Shown here piece after piece: positions 60,809-64,000 of a stretch of DNA of 64,000 bases. Source of the stretch: an uncultured Pelagibacteraceae bacterium (GTDB lineage: Bacteria; Pseudomonadota; Alphaproteobacteria; Pelagibacterales; Pelagibacteraceae); contig CACEIC010000002.1 of assembly GCA_902559605.1 (NCBI GenBank), forward strand, positions 20,903 to 84,902, given 5' to 3'. Each line of letters begins with the position of its first letter. The first letter of the stretch is position 1. The notes beneath the pieces were generated by a model. The model made no database searches. It was not told the origin of the DNA and saw nothing but the letters and a program-made list of their open reading frames with translations. The translations under genes were made by a program, and so were the position numbers.

Positions 60809-61885
60809 ATGCTTCCACAAGAAAAAGTCCAAAACTTAATTGATAGACATCGTAAATTAGAGAGTGATCTCTCTTCAGGTGAGATAGATAAAAAAAAATA
60901 CGCAGAGATTTCTAAAGAGTACTCAGATTTAAATGATATCGTGAAACAAGCAAAAGAATATTTAAGTTATAAAAAAGATACTGATGATTTAAATAATATA
61001 ATAAATGATAAAAGCTCAGATTCAGAAATGAAAGAATTTGCCAATAGTGAGCTAGAAAAATTAAAAAACAATTACAAAATTAACGAAAAAAAAATTAAAC
61101 TATTTTTACTTCCAAAGGACATTGCGGATAGTAAAAATGCTATTATTGAAATTAGAGCAGGCACGGGAGGCCTTGAGGCAAGTTTATTTGCATCAGATTT
61201 ATATAAAATGTATGAAAAAGTTAGTCAAAAAAAAAAATGGATTATTGAAATAATTTCAATATCAAAAAGTGATGCTGGCGGTCTCAAAGAAGTGATAGTT
61301 CTTATTAAAGGTAAAAATATCTATTCTGCCTTAAAATATGAAAGTGGAGTACACAGAGTTCAAAGAGTGCCAGACACTGAAACACAAGGAAGAATTCATA
61401 CTTCTGCAGCTACAGTAGCTGTTTTGCCAGAGGCTGAAGACTTAGATATTAAATTAGATGAGAAAGACTTAAGAGTAGATGTATTTAGAAGTAGTGGACC
61501 AGGCGGTCAAAGCGTAAATACTACAGACTCAGCGGTTAGAATAACTCATATTCCAACCGGAATTGTAGTAAGCCAGCAAGATGAAAAATCGCAAATTCGA
61601 AACAAAGAAAAAGGGCTTAAAATATTAAAATCAAGAATTTATGATTATGAGAGACAAAAAATTGATCAAGAAAGATCTAAGGATAGAAAAAGTAAAATTG
61701 GAACTGGTGATAGATCTGAAAGAATTAGAACTTATAACTTTCCACAAGGAAGAGTTACAGACCATAGAATTAATTTAACTTTACACAAATTAGAAGAGTT
61801 TATGGAGGGTGAAATATTCGATGAAATGATTGAGTCTTTAAATTTACAAGCTCAAGAAGATGAACTTAATAAAGTAAACTTATGA
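60809..61885 (+). CDS. prfA: Peptide chain release factor 1
   Basis: [39 protein letters not shown]. Confidence 0.96.
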   Translation: MLPQEKVQNLIDRHRKLESDLSSGEIDKKKYAEISKEYSDLNDIVKQAKEYLSYKKDTDDLNNIINDKSSDSEMKEFANSELEKLKNNYKINEKKIKLFLLPKDIADSKNAIIEIRAGTGGLEASLFASDLYKMYEKVSQKKKWIIEIISISKSDAGGLKEVIVLIKGKNIYSALKYESGVHRVQRVPDTETQGRIHTSAATVAVLPEAEDLDIKLDEKDLRVDVFRSSGPGGQSVNTTDSAVRITHIPTGIVVSQQDEKSQIRNKEKGLKILKSRIYDYERQKIDQERSKDRKSKIGTGDRSERIRTYNFPQGRVTDHRINLTLHKLEEFMEGEIFDEMIESLNLQAQEDELNKVNL

Positions 61886-62727
61886 ATTATCTAAGCTCAT
61901 TAAATTATGGTAATAAAATTCTCAAATCTAACAATATTAGAAGTTATAAATTAGATAGCGAATTACTTTTGGCAAAAGCATTAAATAAATCCAGGGAAGA
62001 TATACTAACAAACTTAAATTTCACTTTAGAACAAAAAGAGTTTTATATGTTTAAAAGATTATTAATTAGAAGAAAAAAGAAAGAACCTATAGCATATATA
62101 TTTAATCAAAAAGAATTTTGGAAATATAAATTTTTAGTAAATGAAGATGTATTAATACCAAGACCAGAGACAGAAATTATTGTTGAGGAGGTTTTAAAAC
62201 TGACTAGTTATAATTCTTCAAAGTTATTTCTAGATATAGGTACAGGTTCTGGATGTTTAATTTTATCTATAGTTAAAGAAAGACCAAATTCACAGGGTGC
62301 TGCTATAGATATAAGCAAAAAAGCTATCAAAATAGCAATTAATAATGCAAAAATGCATCACTTGGAAAATAAAGTTAAATTCATAAATATCGATATTGAC
62401 AAATTTAATAATAATAAATATGATTTTATTGTTTCTAATCCTCCATACATTAATGAAATTAGTTTTAAGAGATTAGAGGCTAATGTTAAATTATTTGAAC
62501 CAACAATAGCGTTAAAAGCAGGTTTAGACGGATTAAGAGTTATAGAAAATATAATCAAACAAAGTAAAAAATTGTTAAAAAAAAACGGAAAATTGATATT
62601 TGAATTTGGTGAAAATCAAGAAAATAAAGTAAAAAATTTATTAATGGAAAACAAATTTTATATAAATAAAGTATGTAAAGATATTAGATCTTTTCCTAGA
62701 GTTATAGTGTCTACAAAATTAATTTGA
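61882..62727 (+). CDS. prmC: Release factor glutamine methyltransferase
   Basis: [33 protein letters not shown]. Confidence 0.95.
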   Translation: MNYLSSLNYGNKILKSNNIRSYKLDSELLLAKALNKSREDILTNLNFTLEQKEFYMFKRLLIRRKKKEPIAYIFNQKEFWKYKFLVNEDVLIPRPETEIIVEEVLKLTSYNSSKLFLDIGTGSGCLILSIVKERPNSQGAAIDISKKAIKIAINNAKMHHLENKVKFINIDIDKFNNNKYDFIVSNPPYINEISFKRLEANVKLFEPTIALKAGLDGLRVIENIIKQSKKLLKKNGKLIFEFGENQENKVKNLLMENKFYINKVCKDIRSFPRVIVSTKLI

Positions 62728-63113
62728 TGAATAGCTATCGAAACAATAACAGAAAAAATAGATTTAGGTCGAATGGTGACAGAAGTTTTAGAAAAAGATT
62801 AGGCAATGGACACAAAAATCAAAACGATTTTAATTCTAATGCTGATTTTAGATATAGAAGTCCAGGAAGAAATAATCAAAATGCATCAAAATTAGTTGAA
62901 AAATACAATAATCTTGCCAGAGAAGCACTCTCATCTGGAGATAAGATACTATCTGAGAATTATTTACAACATGCAGACCATTTTTCTAGAATATTAAGCA
63001 TACAAGAAATTAATAAAAATTCAGAAGAAAAAAATAATATAATAGAACAAAATTTCAAAAAAAACTTTGAAGAAACAAAAGTAACTTCCGAAGAAGCAAG
63101 AGATGCTGATTAA
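62724..63113 (+). CDS. DUF4167 RNA-binding-like protein
   Basis: NNNRKNRFRSNGDRSF...NASKLVEKYNNLAREALSSGDKILSENYLQHADHFSRIL; after prmC as in many alphaproteobacteria. Confidence 0.88.
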   Translation: MMNSYRNNNRKNRFRSNGDRSFRKRLGNGHKNQNDFNSNADFRYRSPGRNNQNASKLVEKYNNLAREALSSGDKILSENYLQHADHFSRILSIQEINKNSEEKNNIIEQNFKKNFEETKVTSEEARDAD

Positions 63114-64000
63114 TTAATTTTTTGCAATAAGATTAGATTTTAAAACATCTATTTTTATCTTATCAACCTCAAATTTTTTTCTTTCTTCACCTTTGAGGAT
63201 TTTACCTGATGGCAGCTTAAGTTTTTGAGAATTTATCTTTTTTCCATTTTCAATTACTTCATAATGTAGGTGTGGACCTGTTGATAAACCAGTTGACCCT
63301 ACATATCCAATTATTTGTCCTTGTTTGACCCTAGCGCCTCTTTTAACACCCCTTCCAAATTTTGACATATGTGCATAAACAGTTTGATATGTACTATTGT
63401 GTTTAATTTTAACACAATTTCCTCCACCACCACACCATCCAGCTTTCAAAACTTTTCCGTCTCCTGATGCCATTATCGGTGTACCCTTAGGTGCTGCAAA
63501 ATCTGTACCTAAATGCATCTTTGTATATCCTAAAATAGGATGTTTCCTTTTACCGAATGATGATGATAACCTTGCTCCGTTAATTGGAGTTTTCATTAGT
63601 GTTTTTTTAATACTCTTGCCATTTTCATCAAAGTAATCAACTTTATTTTTTTCATATTCATATTTATATAGCTGTAAGTCAGAGTCTTGCAGATTGAGAT
63701 TAGCAAAAATTATTTCACCAGTATCTACAATTTTATCATTTTCATTAACAAACTCTTCATATATAATCTGAAAACTATCATTTTTCCAAATATCTCTTTG
63801 AAAATCTACTTGAAAACCATATAATCTTGCGAATTCTAATATAACATTTGGTTTGATTCCCAAGTTTATTGCACTATTGTAAAGACTACTTGTTATTATA
63901 GTTTCTTTATAAACTAATTTTTTTTTAAAATTTTTCTTAATTTTTTTTACAACAAATTTATTTCCAGACTCGGTTTTATTAAAAATTACCTCATTTTTTT
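63114..64000 (-). CDS. M23 family metallopeptidase (truncated by window end)
   Basis: SSFGKRKHPILGYTKMHLGTDFAAPKGTPIMASGDGKVL, STGLSTGPHLHYEV; frame stays open upstream of 63863 (NEVIFNKTESGNKFVVKKIKKNFKKKLVYKETIITSSLYNSAINLGIKPN) to the window edge. Confidence 0.92.
   Translation of the reverse strand, partial: KNEVIFNKTESGNKFVVKKIKKNFKKKLVYKETIITSSLYNSAINLGIKPNVILEFARLYGFQVDFQRDIWKNDSFQIIYEEFVNENDKIVDTGEIIFANLNLQDSDLQLYKYEYEKNKVDYFDENGKSIKKTLMKTPINGARLSSSFGKRKHPILGYTKMHLGTDFAAPKGTPIMASGDGKVLKAGWCGGGGNCVKIKHNSTYQTVYAHMSKFGRGVKRGARVKQGQIIGYVGSTGLSTGPHLHYEVIENGKKINSQKLKLPSGKILKGEERKKFEVDKIKIDVLKSNLIAKN

Noticed and set aside
1-64000. CRISPR arrays, IS elements, prophage or defence islands
   Set aside because: No direct-repeat arrays, transposase/integrase motifs or toxin-antitoxin pairs were found; content is core metabolism and information processing.

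Overview
AT-rich, tightly packed alphaproteobacterial chromosome segment, SAR11/Pelagibacterales-like by gene order and codon bias (taxonomy is inference). It holds about 65 protein genes, almost all core housekeeping: cobTS, aroBK, def-fmt-truA, dapED, argB, yidC-yidD-rnpA-rpmH, dcd-murA-hisD-infA, csp, hisS-hisZ-hisG, rmuC-exonucleases, trpFBA, accD-folC, rpsA-cmk-aroA, lptB/C-kdsD-rnd, argDF, kdsB-pheA, dnaX-ybaB-recR, glcB, accA, secA, argJ, ubiG, lysC-ispG-prfA-prmC. RNA genes are three tRNAs (Thr-GGT, Phe-GAA, His-GTG) and an SRP RNA in front of dnaX. I saw no CRISPR array, transposon, prophage or rRNA. Best leads: (1) a micro-ORF with H-R-H-H-F-H just upstream of tRNA-His/hisS/hisZ/hisG, a candidate histidine attenuator controlling a tRNA-synthetase-biosynthesis module; (2) a TrpB with multiple active-site substitutions, flanked by divergent TrpF and TrpA; (3) a T7A8 slippery tract in dnaX followed at once by a -1 frame TGA, predicting a gamma-like short form; (4) an AccA with a C-terminal transmembrane tail; (5) no recognisable glycine riboswitch upstream of malate synthase. 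All functional readings are from sequence inspection only; no database search was run.
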